Origin: Thermotogaceae bacterium
GTDB taxonomy: Bacteria > Thermotogota > Thermotogae > Thermotogales > Thermotogaceae
Assembly (NCBI GenBank): GCA_027038385.1
Contig: JALVXE010000151.1
Coordinates: 1 to 8,497, forward strand
Length of the DNA stretch: 8,497 bases
Reading direction: 5' to 3'
In this document: piece by piece, positions 1 through 5,903 of the stretch
Layout: each line of letters opens with the position of its first letter
Numbering within the stretch: the first letter of the stretch is position 1
Made by a program: the position numbers and the translations under genes
The notes under the pieces: generated by a model
Databases searched by the model: none
The model's input: only the letters and a program-made list of their open reading frames with translations
What the model was told of the DNA's origin: nothing

Positions 1-478
1 CCTTTTGATTGAGCGCGTGGAATATCGATTTTCTTGTGAAATCCGGATGTCCTGAATATTTTGCGATATCCATCATCTCATCGACGACCACCGGATCGAC
101 TATGTAAGCTCCCACTCCAGCTTCCTTGGCTAGTTCGTTCGCTATAAGTGCTCCTAGGTTTGAGGCATGCTCTCCGAACTTTCCTTCCCGAAGTTCTGAG
201 AGCATGAGATCGTCCACCTCGTAGGTCCCACTCGGAATGGGGCGGACGAGCCCGCCCCTTCCAACGACGGCATCAAAATCTCTTATTCCGTATCCGGCCT
301 TTTTCAGAAACTCCATTATCACGTTCTTTCTGAACTCGTACTGATCGGTTATCTTCTCGAAAGGCGCCAATTCCTCAGCAGAGTGTCTTATCGTGTCCCT
401 GAGGACCTCTTTTTCGTTCTCGAATACAGCGAGTTTCGTAGAAGTCGATCCCGGATTTATAACGAGTATCCTGTACAC
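1..478 (-). CDS. buk: Butyrate (branched-chain fatty acid) kinase, second copy, N-terminal part
   Basis: Acyl-phosphate:ADP phosphotransferase of the acetate/butyrate kinase (ASKHA) family, making ATP from butyryl- or branched-chain acyl-phosphate in the cytoplasm. My translation gives 159 codons before the window edge; the family is about 350-375 residues, so more than half is missing. It opens MYRILVINPGSTSTK, the phosphate-binding acetokinase signature, and continues with GRGGL near residue 74, SGTYEV, GEHASN and a VVDEMM segment, each aligning with the full-length kinase at 1384-2460 (CRGGI, GGTYEV, VEHASN, SVDEML). The start is the GTG at 478-476, because GAGGTGG at 489-483, overlapping the ptb stop codon, lies about 7 bases upstream. 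It follows ptb by 9 bases and should be cotranscribed. The two kinases differ at many positions, so this is a paralogue rather than a recent duplicate. Acyl chain preference cannot be read from the sequence. Confidence 0.93.
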   Translation of the reverse strand, partial: MYRILVINPGSTSTKLAVFENEKEVLRDTIRHSAEELAPFEKITDQYEFRKNVIMEFLKKAGYGIRDFDAVVGRGGLVRPIPSGTYEVDDLMLSELREGKFGEHASNLGALIANELAKEAGVGAYIVDPVVVDEMMDIAKYSGHPDFTRKSIFHALNQK

Positions 479-487
479 GCTCCCACC

Positions 488-1381
488 TCACGAGAGAGCA
501 GCCGTGAGGGCAATCGAATAGAGTTTGGTTTCATCGGAGTCAGCTCTTGACGTGAGAACTATCGGGATCTTCGCACCCACTATCGTGGATGCGCTCTTCG
601 CTTTAGCGAGGAATATCAGAGCCTTGTAAAGGACGTTACCCGCATCTATGTTCGGTGTGACGATTATGTCAGCCTCTCCAGCGACCGGGCTAACTATTCC
701 CTTGTGTTCAGCCGCTTCTTTTGATACGACGTTATCCAAGGCGAAAGGCCCGTCTATTATCGCTCCCTTTATCTGCTTCCTGTCTGCCATCTTCGCTATA
801 ATGGCGGCATCCACCGTGGCCTGGAGTTTTGGATTCACGGTCTCGACAGCACTTACAAGACCTACTTTCGGGGTCTCTATTCCGAGAACCTTCGCCACCG
901 CCACCGCGTTGTTTATGAGATCCAGCTTCTGCTTGAGATCCGGATAAAGCGTCATTCCAGCGTCCGTGAGTATGAGGAGTCTTGGAAAATCCGGTATCTC
1001 GAAGACCGATACCATACACATTGTCTTTCCGGTTCTCAATCCATACTCTTCTTTTAGAACTGTTCTCATTATCTGAGCAGTCTGAAGCTTCCCTTTCATG
1101 AGAAGGTCTGCTTCACCTTTAGAAGCCAATTCAACCGCTTTGTTCGCAGCTTCCTCGATCCCTTCAGCGTGAACTATCTCGTATCCCTTCAGGTCAACTC
1201 CGGCTTTTTCAGCCTCTTCCCTTATGAGCTTTTCATCTCCGACGAGTATCGGAACAACTATGTCCTCTTTGACCGCCGCATCAACGGCTTTGAGGACCAC
1301 CTCGTCCTGGGCAACCGCCACCGCAAGTCTCTTCCCTTTACCCTTGGACAGATCCAAGAGTTCTCTCAGATGCTTTATCAT
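488..1381 (-). CDS. ptb: Phosphate butyryltransferase
   Basis: Transfers an acyl group from butyryl-CoA (or a branched or aromatic acyl-CoA) to phosphate, giving the acyl-phosphate used by the flanking kinases. The 297-residue product has the length of the PTA_PTB family. Visible family features are the DLLMKG segment near residue 90, LTDAGM near 132, the DGPFALDN motif about two thirds along, TPNIDAGN, and the C-terminal TSRADS plus TKLYSIALTAAL signature. I chose ATG 1381-1379 over the ATG at 1402: a strong AAGGAGGG at 1395-1388 sits 6 bases upstream of 1381, whereas starting at 1402 would put that site inside the gene and leave no ribosome-binding site. The start lies 2 bases after the upstream buk stop (TAG, 1386-1384), and a second kinase follows by 9 bases, so a Buk-Ptb-Buk unit is clear. 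Ptb versus acetyl-specific Pta is inferred from length and kinase partners. Confidence 0.93.
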   Translation of the reverse strand: MIKHLRELLDLSKGKGKRLAVAVAQDEVVLKAVDAAVKEDIVVPILVGDEKLIREEAEKAGVDLKGYEIVHAEGIEEAANKAVELASKGEADLLMKGKLQTAQIMRTVLKEEYGLRTGKTMCMVSVFEIPDFPRLLILTDAGMTLYPDLKQKLDLINNAVAVAKVLGIETPKVGLVSAVETVNPKLQATVDAAIIAKMADRKQIKGAIIDGPFALDNVVSKEAAEHKGIVSPVAGEADIIVTPNIDAGNVLYKALIFLAKAKSASTIVGAKIPIVLTSRADSDETKLYSIALTAALS

Positions 1382-1383
1382 AT

Positions 1384-2460
1384 CTATCCCTCCTTGCTCC
1401 ATTTTTTAGCTTTTTCCTCGCCCTTTAAAACTCTCATGGCACCTTCAGCAAGTGCCTTCATCTCAAACTCTCCCGGAACGACGTGAATGTTCGGAAGTTT
1501 CTTCCTTATGTATTTGGATATCCTCTCTATGAAATCGTCGTTGTAAGCTATACCACCGGTTATGATCACACCGTCGACTTCGCCTTTCAAAACGGCGGCC
1601 ATTCCACCTATCTCCTTGGCTATCTGATAAGCCATCGCCTCAACGACCTCTTCTGCCTTCTCGTCACCTTCCCTAGCCCTTCTTAAAGCTTCCCTCATAT
1701 CGTTCGTTCCAAGGTAGGCTACGAGTCCACCCTTCCCGACGTACCTTTTCTTTAGCCCCCTCTTTGTGAACTCACCGGAGAAAGCTTTTTTAGCGAGATC
1801 CCCAACTGGGAGCTCTCCTGTTCTTTCAGGAGAAAAGGGTCCTTCGTCGTTCGCGTTGTTTATATCTATAACCTTACCCCTTCTATGGGCCGCCACGGAT
1901 ATTCCACCACCTAGGTGAACTACGACGAAATTCAGATCCTCGTATCTCTTTCCGTATTTCTCCTTTGCTATCCACCTAGAAACGGCCTTCATATTGAGGT
2001 AGTGTCCGTAGCTCTTTCTCTCTATTTGCGGTATCCCTGAGAGCTTGGCTTCCGGAAGCATCTCATCGACAGATATCGGGTCGGTTATGAAGACCGGTAT
2101 CCCGTACGGTTCTGCCAGCTCGTACCCTATGACCGCAGCGAGGTTTGAGGCGTGCTCAACTGGAGTTTCGTTCAGAAGGTAGCTGACCATCTCTTCGTTT
2201 ACCTCGTAAGTTCCACCCTCAAGGGGTGGAAGAATTCCACCCCTGCAAGCGATCGCGTCGAAATCCTTCACATCGTATCCTTTTTCCTTTAAAGCGTTCA
2301 AAACAGCTTCCTTCCTGAAATCCTTCTGATCTGAAAGCTTCTCGAACTTGTCGAGCTCCGCCGTCGGATGATCTATCCGAAGCTTAAGAACTTCCTCGTC
2401 GTTCTCAAAAACGGAGATCTTCGTAGATGTCGAACCGGGGTTTATTACAAGCACTCTCAC
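1384..2460 (-). CDS. buk: Butyrate (branched-chain fatty acid) kinase, first copy
   Basis: Cytoplasmic acyl-phosphate kinase that recovers ATP in the last step of butyrate or branched-chain acid formation. The 358-residue protein is full length for the family. Motifs in order: INPGSTSTK at 6-14 (phosphate loop), CRGG 72-75, EHASN 102-106, HLGGGIS 182-188, the conserved PFSPERTG 208-215, and ITGGIAYN 300-307 near the nucleotide pocket. The GTG at 2460-2458 is taken as start; AAGGGG lies about 10 bases upstream in the end of the aminotransferase gene, and starting at the GTG two codons later would trim the first beta strand. It follows the aminotransferase stop by 4 bases and its own end carries the ptb ribosome-binding site, so translation is probably coupled along the operon. 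Family assignment is secure; the preference among butyrate, isobutyrate, isovalerate and aryl acids is not visible. Confidence 0.95.
   Translation of the reverse strand: MRVLVINPGSTSTKISVFENDEEVLKLRIDHPTAELDKFEKLSDQKDFRKEAVLNALKEKGYDVKDFDAIACRGGILPPLEGGTYEVNEEMVSYLLNETPVEHASNLAAVIGYELAEPYGIPVFITDPISVDEMLPEAKLSGIPQIERKSYGHYLNMKAVSRWIAKEKYGKRYEDLNFVVVHLGGGISVAAHRRGKVIDINNANDEGPFSPERTGELPVGDLAKKAFSGEFTKRGLKKRYVGKGGLVAYLGTNDMREALRRAREGDEKAEEVVEAMAYQIAKEIGGMAAVLKGEVDGVIITGGIAYNDDFIERISKYIRKKLPNIHVVPGEFEMKALAEGAMRVLKGEEKAKKWSKEG
1388..1395 (-). promoter_or_regulatory. Ribosome-binding site of ptb inside buk
   Basis: AAGGAGGG on the minus strand, 6 bases before ATG 1381 and lying in the last codons of buk. 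It decides the ptb start: the in-frame ATG at 1402 lies upstream of this site and cannot use it. Confidence 0.8.
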
Positions 2461-2464
2461 ACTA

Positions 2465-3703
2465 TCACAGCCCCTTATTCTCCTTGTATATCCTCACGAC
2501 GTCAGCAAGCCTCTCGACCCCTTCGTATATCTTCTCTATAGGTGGCAAGCAGAACGAAAGTCTCATCGAATGACATCCATTGGATTCGACCAGAAACGCG
2601 GATCCGGGTATGTAGAAAACGAGTTTTTCCTTAGCTATATCGAGCATCTCCATCGTGTCGTACCCTTCTGGAAGCTCCATCCAAAGGAACAATCCTCCTC
2701 CAGGCTTGTTCCACTTGGCTCCGAGTGGCTTGAGGTGCGTTTCAAGCGCTTCTATCATCGCGTCCCTCTTCTTTCTGTAGATTTCAACGGTCGGTTTGAG
2801 ATACTCCATTATGTCGTACCTCTGAAGGAACCTGGCAACCAGTCTCTGTGTGAGGCCAGAGCTACAAAGGTCTGCGGACTGCTTCGCCATGACCGCCTTT
2901 CTAACTATGTCCTTGTCGGCTATTATCACACCAAGCCTGAGACCAGGAGCAAGTATCTTGCTGAACGTATTCAGAAGGATCACCCTGTCCTTTCCAGCCA
3001 TCTTGAATATGGATTCTGGCGGGGTCTCATCGAATGCGAGTGCTCCATACGGATCGTCTTCCACTATGAAAACGTCATACTTCTCCGCGAGTTCGATCAA
3101 CGCCTTTCTCTTTTCCAAGCTCATCGTAACACCGGCCGGGTTGTGAAAGTTCGGAACGACATATATGAACTTGAGCTTGTTTATCTCCCCTCTCTCATCT
3201 AGATCCTCCAGAACCTTCTCAAGGTAGTTGAGATCCATTCCATCGCTCTCAAGTGGGACGGTTATGAATTTTGGAAACGTTGTGTAGAAAGCGTTGAGAG
3301 CTCCCAGGTAAGAAGGCCTCTCAACTATTACATAGCTGTTCTCATCAAGGAATATCCTTCCGAGAATGTCCAGAGCCTGCTGAGACCCGGTTGTGAAGAG
3401 CAAGTTGTCTTCTTCTACGCCCTCTATACCGTAGACGTCCTTAAGGAGTCTTATAAATTCTTTCTTGAGCTCGACATCTCCCTCCGTTGGTATATACTGT
3501 AGGACGAACTTGTAGTCCTCCTCTATGATCTCCTTAGCGAGATCCGCGAGCTCTCTTCTCGGGAAAGTCTCTGGATCGGGTGCACCTCCTCCAAACGATA
3601 TCGCACCTGGGAGTGTCGCGTACCTCAGAAGATCTCTTATCAGAGAACTCTTGAGGTTCCTTCCAAGCTTTGAGAGTTTCATCTCGAATACTTCCGCTGT
3701 CAT
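2465..3703 (-). CDS. PLP-dependent class I/II aminotransferase (LysN / 2-aminoadipate / aromatic or branched-chain type)
   Basis: Cytoplasmic fold-type I aminotransferase of 412 residues, related to the LysN/KAT-II-like group that accepts 2-aminoadipate, leucine and aromatic amino acids. Visible features: the N-terminal substrate lid SFGGGAPDPETFP at 36-48; GSQQAL 106-111 binding the cofactor phosphate; the PNFHNPAG segment 184-191 with the cofactor Asn; VEDDPYG 214-220 with the Asp that pairs with the pyridine nitrogen; the PLP lysine K249 in TFSKI; RLG at 256-258; and R381 in MRLSF, expected to bind the substrate carboxylate. There is no MocR-type DNA-binding domain. ATG 3703-3701 follows a very strong ribosome-binding site. 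As first gene of the aat-buk-ptb-buk unit it probably supplies 2-oxoacids from amino acids, a role inferred from context. Substrate cannot be fixed from sequence; aminoadipate transamination is the main alternative. Confidence 0.9.
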   Translation of the reverse strand: MTAEVFEMKLSKLGRNLKSSLIRDLLRYATLPGAISFGGGAPDPETFPRRELADLAKEIIEEDYKFVLQYIPTEGDVELKKEFIRLLKDVYGIEGVEEDNLLFTTGSQQALDILGRIFLDENSYVIVERPSYLGALNAFYTTFPKFITVPLESDGMDLNYLEKVLEDLDERGEINKLKFIYVVPNFHNPAGVTMSLEKRKALIELAEKYDVFIVEDDPYGALAFDETPPESIFKMAGKDRVILLNTFSKILAPGLRLGVIIADKDIVRKAVMAKQSADLCSSGLTQRLVARFLQRYDIMEYLKPTVEIYRKKRDAMIEALETHLKPLGAKWNKPGGGLFLWMELPEGYDTMEMLDIAKEKLVFYIPGSAFLVESNGCHSMRLSFCLPPIEKIYEGVERLADVVRIYKENKGL

Positions 3704-3707
3704 CTAT

Positions 3708-3718
3708 GATCACCTCCC
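3708..3718 (-). promoter_or_regulatory. Unusually long Shine-Dalgarno site of the aminotransferase
   Basis: GGGAGGTGATC on the minus strand is complementary over about ten bases to the usual bacterial 16S rRNA 3' end (GATCACCTCC). The GGAGG core is 9 bases from ATG 3703. It fixes the start and implies strong translation once the upstream hairpin has been passed. Confidence 0.8.
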
Positions 3719-3728
3719 GGATTCCTTT

Positions 3729-3765
3729 AAAAATAAAAGCTCCTTCCTAAAAGATGGAAGGAGCT
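3729..3765 (-). terminator. Intrinsic terminator, possibly a conditional attenuator before the aminotransferase
   Basis: On the minus strand AGCTCCTTCC (3765-3756) and GGAAGGAGCT (3747-3738) form a perfect 10-bp stem with an 8-base loop. T-rich sequence with one interrupting A follows at once (TTTATTTTT, ending near 3729). This is a textbook rho-independent terminator for transcripts leaving galE. It lies only about 25 bases before the aminotransferase start and directly abuts the stop codon of a 28-codon frame, so it may act as an attenuator rather than only as the end of the galE unit. The hairpin itself is certain from sequence; conditional behaviour is inference. Confidence 0.85.
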
Positions 3766-3773
3766 CATGTCAA
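3745..3773 (-). promoter_or_regulatory. Candidate promoter for the aminotransferase operon (weak)
   Basis: A perfect -35 hexamer TTGACA at 3773-3768 is followed after 17 bases by TTAGGA at 3750-3745, a poor -10. Transcription would start near 3738, after the 5' arm of the terminator hairpin, so such transcripts could not form the terminator. If real, this gives the operon its own promoter nested in the galE terminator and competes with the attenuator reading. Confidence 0.25.
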
Positions 3774-3851
3774 AACCTCACGTGCGGTAAGCACTACCGC
3801 AAAGACCTCATATATAAAGACTATCACCGCCAAATCTCTTTTCATTTCCAT
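3765..3851 (-). CDS. Possible 28-codon leader peptide rich in Val/Leu/Ile
   Basis: Small open frame starting at ATG 3851-3849, overlapping the galE stop as TAATG, with a second in-frame ATG at 3845, and ending at TGA 3767-3765. Eleven of 28 codons are Val (6), Leu (3) or Ile (2), with AVIVFIY and FAVVLTA runs. GAGGTGATC, nine bases complementary to the usual 16S 3' end, lies at the end of galE, but its core is about 15 bases from the ATG, longer than ideal; coupling to galE termination could help. The last base of the TGA is the first base of the terminator stem. It could be a regulatory leader peptide, a short membrane-inserting peptide, or chance. No family is recognised; translation is unproven. 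Confidence 0.4.
   Translation of the reverse strand: MEMKRDLAVIVFIYEVFAVVLTAREVLT
3783..3801 (-). promoter_or_regulatory. Hairpin inside the putative leader frame
   Basis: TGCGGTA and TACCGCA form a perfect 7-bp stem with a 5-base loop (minus strand GTGCT). It spans the Ala-Val-Val-Leu-Thr-Ala codons of the 28-codon frame and lies 17 bases upstream of the terminator stem. It could be a transcriptional pause hairpin, as in amino-acid attenuators. I did not find a convincing alternative pairing between this hairpin and the terminator arms. Confidence 0.4.
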
Positions 3852-4801
3852 TATGAGTTCTGATCACCTCTTTTTCTGAACCACTCCACCGTTTTCTCAA
3901 TTCCCTCTCGAAGCGATACCTTCGGCTCCCAACCCAATACCTCTCTTGCCTTCGTCCAGTCCAGAATGCTCTTCCTCAGATCTCCTGGTCTTGGTGGACC
4001 GTATACGGGATCCTTTTCGTAGCTCGTTACCTCTTTCAGAATTTTGAAAAGCTCGTTCACGCTCGTTCCAACACCGGTCCCTATGTTTATCACTTCTCCG
4101 TCTCCTCTTTCCATCGCCAGGACGTTTGCCTCTACCACATCCTCCACGTAGACATAGTCCCTCACGTACTCTCCGTCTCCGTTTATCGTCACATCTTCAC
4201 CTTTGAGCATCCTCTCCGTGAATATCGCCACAACCCCTGCTTCTCCATAAGGATCCTGTCGCGGCCCATATACGTTTCCATACCTCAGACAAGTATACCG
4301 CAAACCCTTTTCCTTCCCGAAAAATCCCACGTATTTCTCCACCGAAAGCTTGGCTATCCCGTAAGGAGATACCGGATTTGGACAGGTGGTTTCCGGAGTT
4401 GGAGTGTCCACACCGTTCCCGTATATCGCACCTCCGGTGGAAGAAAAGATGAACTTTTCAACCCCATACTCTATCGAGAGCTTTAAAAGATTCAGGGATC
4501 CCATAATGTTTACCCCGGCATCAAAATCCGGCTCTCTTACAGATTTCGACACACTCGCTTGTGCCGCTAAGTGGAACACCACCTTTGGTTTGTGGAGGAG
4601 AAATATCCTCTTGATCATCTCCTCATCTGTTATATCGTGCTCGTAAAAAAGTGCTCCTTTTTCTATGAAAGGTCCTATGTTCTCTATCTTTCCACTCGAG
4701 AGGTTGTCCACAACTACGACAGATTTCCCGAGTTCGAGAAGCCTCTTGACTAAGTTCGATCCTATAAAGCCTGCACCTCCAGTGACCAAGACGTTATCCA
4801 A
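3851..4801 (-). CDS. galE: UDP-glucose 4-epimerase or related nucleotide-sugar epimerase (extended SDR)
   Basis: NAD-dependent extended short-chain dehydrogenase/reductase of 316 residues, expected to interconvert UDP-glucose and UDP-galactose in the cytoplasm for galactose metabolism and surface polysaccharide. The Rossmann motif TGGAGFIGS is at 7-15, D32 in VVDNLSSG should bind the adenosine ribose, HLAAQASV follows at 77-84, the catalytic region has SST at 120-122, and the YxxxK pair is Y147 and K151 in SPYGIAK. RYGNVYGPRQ (173-182) and VRDYVYVEDVV (213-223) are typical of GalE-like enzymes. The start is TTG at 4801, since GGGGGTG lies about 6 bases upstream and no ATG or GTG is available. 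It follows the regulator gene by 3 bases. Resemblance to T. maritima TM0509 is from memory. Epimerases for other UDP-sugars or dTDP-glucose 4,6-dehydratase share the fold; the order and residues favour an epimerase. Confidence 0.82.
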   Translation of the reverse strand: MDNVLVTGGAGFIGSNLVKRLLELGKSVVVVDNLSSGKIENIGPFIEKGALFYEHDITDEEMIKRIFLLHKPKVVFHLAAQASVSKSVREPDFDAGVNIMGSLNLLKLSIEYGVEKFIFSSTGGAIYGNGVDTPTPETTCPNPVSPYGIAKLSVEKYVGFFGKEKGLRYTCLRYGNVYGPRQDPYGEAGVVAIFTERMLKGEDVTINGDGEYVRDYVYVEDVVEANVLAMERGDGEVINIGTGVGTSVNELFKILKEVTSYEKDPVYGPPRPGDLRKSILDWTKAREVLGWEPKVSLREGIEKTVEWFRKRGDQNS

Positions 4802-4804
4802 AGT

Positions 4805-5272
4805 TCACACCCCCGATGACATGCCCTTGCTCTCTTTTATGAACTCCGTGAGTTCCTTCGCTTTCGATTCATCGAAATCCTTTATTATCTCGTAGAACTT
4901 TCTGAACCTCTTTTCTATATCATCGTCTATGTAATGCGAGAAAGCTCTTGAAAGCTTGTCGGACACCATCCTCTCGAGTCCCAGAACGTTCATGAAGAAA
5001 TCCCTTAGTCTTCCCTGGATTCCCACTTTCTCCTCCGCCATCTTCTTTCCTTTTGCGGTCAGGGTTATCATGTTGTACTTCTTGTAGTTGACAAAGCCCA
5101 GAGCTGAGAGCCTTTTCATGGCGTTTGTGACGCTTGGAAGGCTGACCCCCATTCTCTTCGCAACCTGACTGACTTTCGCAGCCTTTGCATCTCCCTCTTT
5201 TATTATCTCGTAGACAACGACCAGGTAATCAACGAGATGAGCGGTTATTTCCTTCCTCCTACCTCTTCTCAT
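4805..5272 (-). CDS. DtxR/MntR-like winged-helix transcriptional regulator with an atypical metal site
   Basis: Predicted 155-residue DNA-binding protein. Residues 8-80 form a DtxR-type winged helix: helix-turn-helix VSQVAKRMGVSLPSVTNAMK at 34-53 and a wing region YKKYNMITLTAKGKKMAEE. Residues 85-128 resemble the dimerisation and metal-binding domain (RLRDFF then NVLGL). By hand alignment to MntR/DtxR, D15 matches MntR D8 and H113 the last His, but the E11, H77, E99 and E102 positions appear as V, G, R and S. The canonical Fe/Mn sensor may therefore be lost or altered. The C-terminal SH3-like domain of long DtxR proteins is absent, as in MntR. I chose ATG 5272 over ATG 5278: GGAGG at 5284-5280 is 7 bases from 5272 but only about 1 from 5278. 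It lies between the glycosylase and galE genes, as I remember for T. maritima TM0510. Its targets are unknown. Confidence 0.78.
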   Translation of the reverse strand: MRRGRRKEITAHLVDYLVVVYEIIKEGDAKAAKVSQVAKRMGVSLPSVTNAMKRLSALGFVNYKKYNMITLTAKGKKMAEEKVGIQGRLRDFFMNVLGLERMVSDKLSRAFSHYIDDDIEKRFRKFYEIIKDFDESKAKELTEFIKESKGMSSGV

Positions 5273-5284
5273 CACCATCCCTCC

Positions 5285-5854
5285 TCAAATCTTTCTGTAC
5301 TTCTCGTAAAGCTCCTTTATCTTCCTCATATCCTGGAGCGCAAGATCGTATGGGGAACCAGGTCCAGTGGATCTGTTCCTCAGAAGGTAACTTGGATGGA
5401 ACGTCGGAAATATGTACTTCCCGGCTACCCATTCGATGAGTTTTCCCCTCATCTTCGTTATTGAGACCTTTTTTTCCAAGAAGAACGAGAGCGCAGTTGC
5501 TCCAAGCGCGACTATGACCTTCGGGTTGACTATCTGAATCTGAGCCATCAAGAAGTGAGAGCACGCCGACATCTCCTGATTCGTAGGGACCCTGTTTCCG
5601 GGAGGCCTACACTTCACAACGTTCGTTATGTATATCCTATCTCTTTCAAGCCCCACTTCCTTCAGGAGTCTGTTGAGCATCTGGCCAGCTCGACCAACGA
5701 ACGGCCTTCCGGTGTTGTCCTCACCCTCTCCCGGTCCTTCTCCCACGAACATCAGCGGTGTGTCGAGGCTTCCTTCACCCGGAACAGGGTTCATCCGAGT
5801 GGCTCGGAGTTGACAGGCAGAACAGCTTTCTATTCTCCTAACGACGATTTCCAT
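5285..5854 (-). CDS. Family 4 (thermostable, 4Fe-4S) uracil-DNA glycosylase
   Basis: Removes uracil that arises from cytosine deamination, the first step of base-excision repair and important at high temperature. The 189-residue protein carries the family-4 hallmarks: motif 1 GEGPGEGED at 38-46, FVGRAG 52-57, NVVKCRPP 78-85, and motif 2 HPSYLLR at 153-159. Four cysteines, C11 and C14 (CxxC), C82 and C98, match the four ligands of the 4Fe-4S cluster. VALGATALSFF at 115-125 is also family typical. The chosen start is ATG 5854, with a weak AGGA about 12 bases upstream. T. maritima TM0511, as remembered, is about seven residues longer at the N terminus, and the matching residues here (FFRKEDA) are in frame upstream but without a standard start codon. 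It heads a unit with the regulator (12-base gap) and galE. Confidence 0.93.
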   Translation of the reverse strand: MEIVVRRIESCSACQLRATRMNPVPGEGSLDTPLMFVGEGPGEGEDNTGRPFVGRAGQMLNRLLKEVGLERDRIYITNVVKCRPPGNRVPTNQEMSACSHFLMAQIQIVNPKVIVALGATALSFFLEKKVSITKMRGKLIEWVAGKYIFPTFHPSYLLRNRSTGPGSPYDLALQDMRKIKELYEKYRKI

Positions 5855-5894
5855 CGCATCTTCTTTCCTGAAGAACTTCTCATCTCCCGAAGAA

Positions 5895-5903
5895 ATTTTA
5901 ACA
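5895..5903 (-). promoter_or_regulatory. Candidate extended -10 promoter of the glycosylase-regulator-galE unit
   Basis: TGTTAAAAT on the minus strand is an extended -10 (TG, one base, TAAAAT; 5 of 6 matches to TATAAT). The -35 at 17 bases (TTTTAA, 5923-5918) is poor. Transcription would start near 5888, at a GGGAG sequence, leaving a leader of about 34 bases before ATG 5854. Confidence 0.45.

Noticed and set aside
1382..1402. Longer ptb start at ATG 1402
   Set aside because: The AAGGAGGG ribosome-binding site would then be inside the gene and the extra residues (MEQGGID) are a shifted reading of the buk end.
2570..3202. Plus-strand open frame of 210 codons
   Set aside because: It lies wholly antisense to the aminotransferase, whose motifs are intact, has no good ribosome-binding site and a non-protein-like composition rich in His and Arg.
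3738..3801. Classical ilv-type attenuator with mutually exclusive 2:3 and 3:4 pairing
   Set aside because: I could not find an upstream segment pairing convincingly with the terminator 5' arm AGCTCCTTCC; only four-base matches with G-U pairs appear. The leader idea is kept only in its stop-codon form.
5273..5278. Regulator start at ATG 5278 or GTG 5275
   Set aside because: GGAGG is too close to 5278; ATG 5272 has the correct 7-base spacing.
5259..5564. Minus-strand frame of 101 codons overlapping the glycosylase end and the regulator start
   Set aside because: It is a shifted reading of two well-supported genes on the same strand, with no family resemblance.
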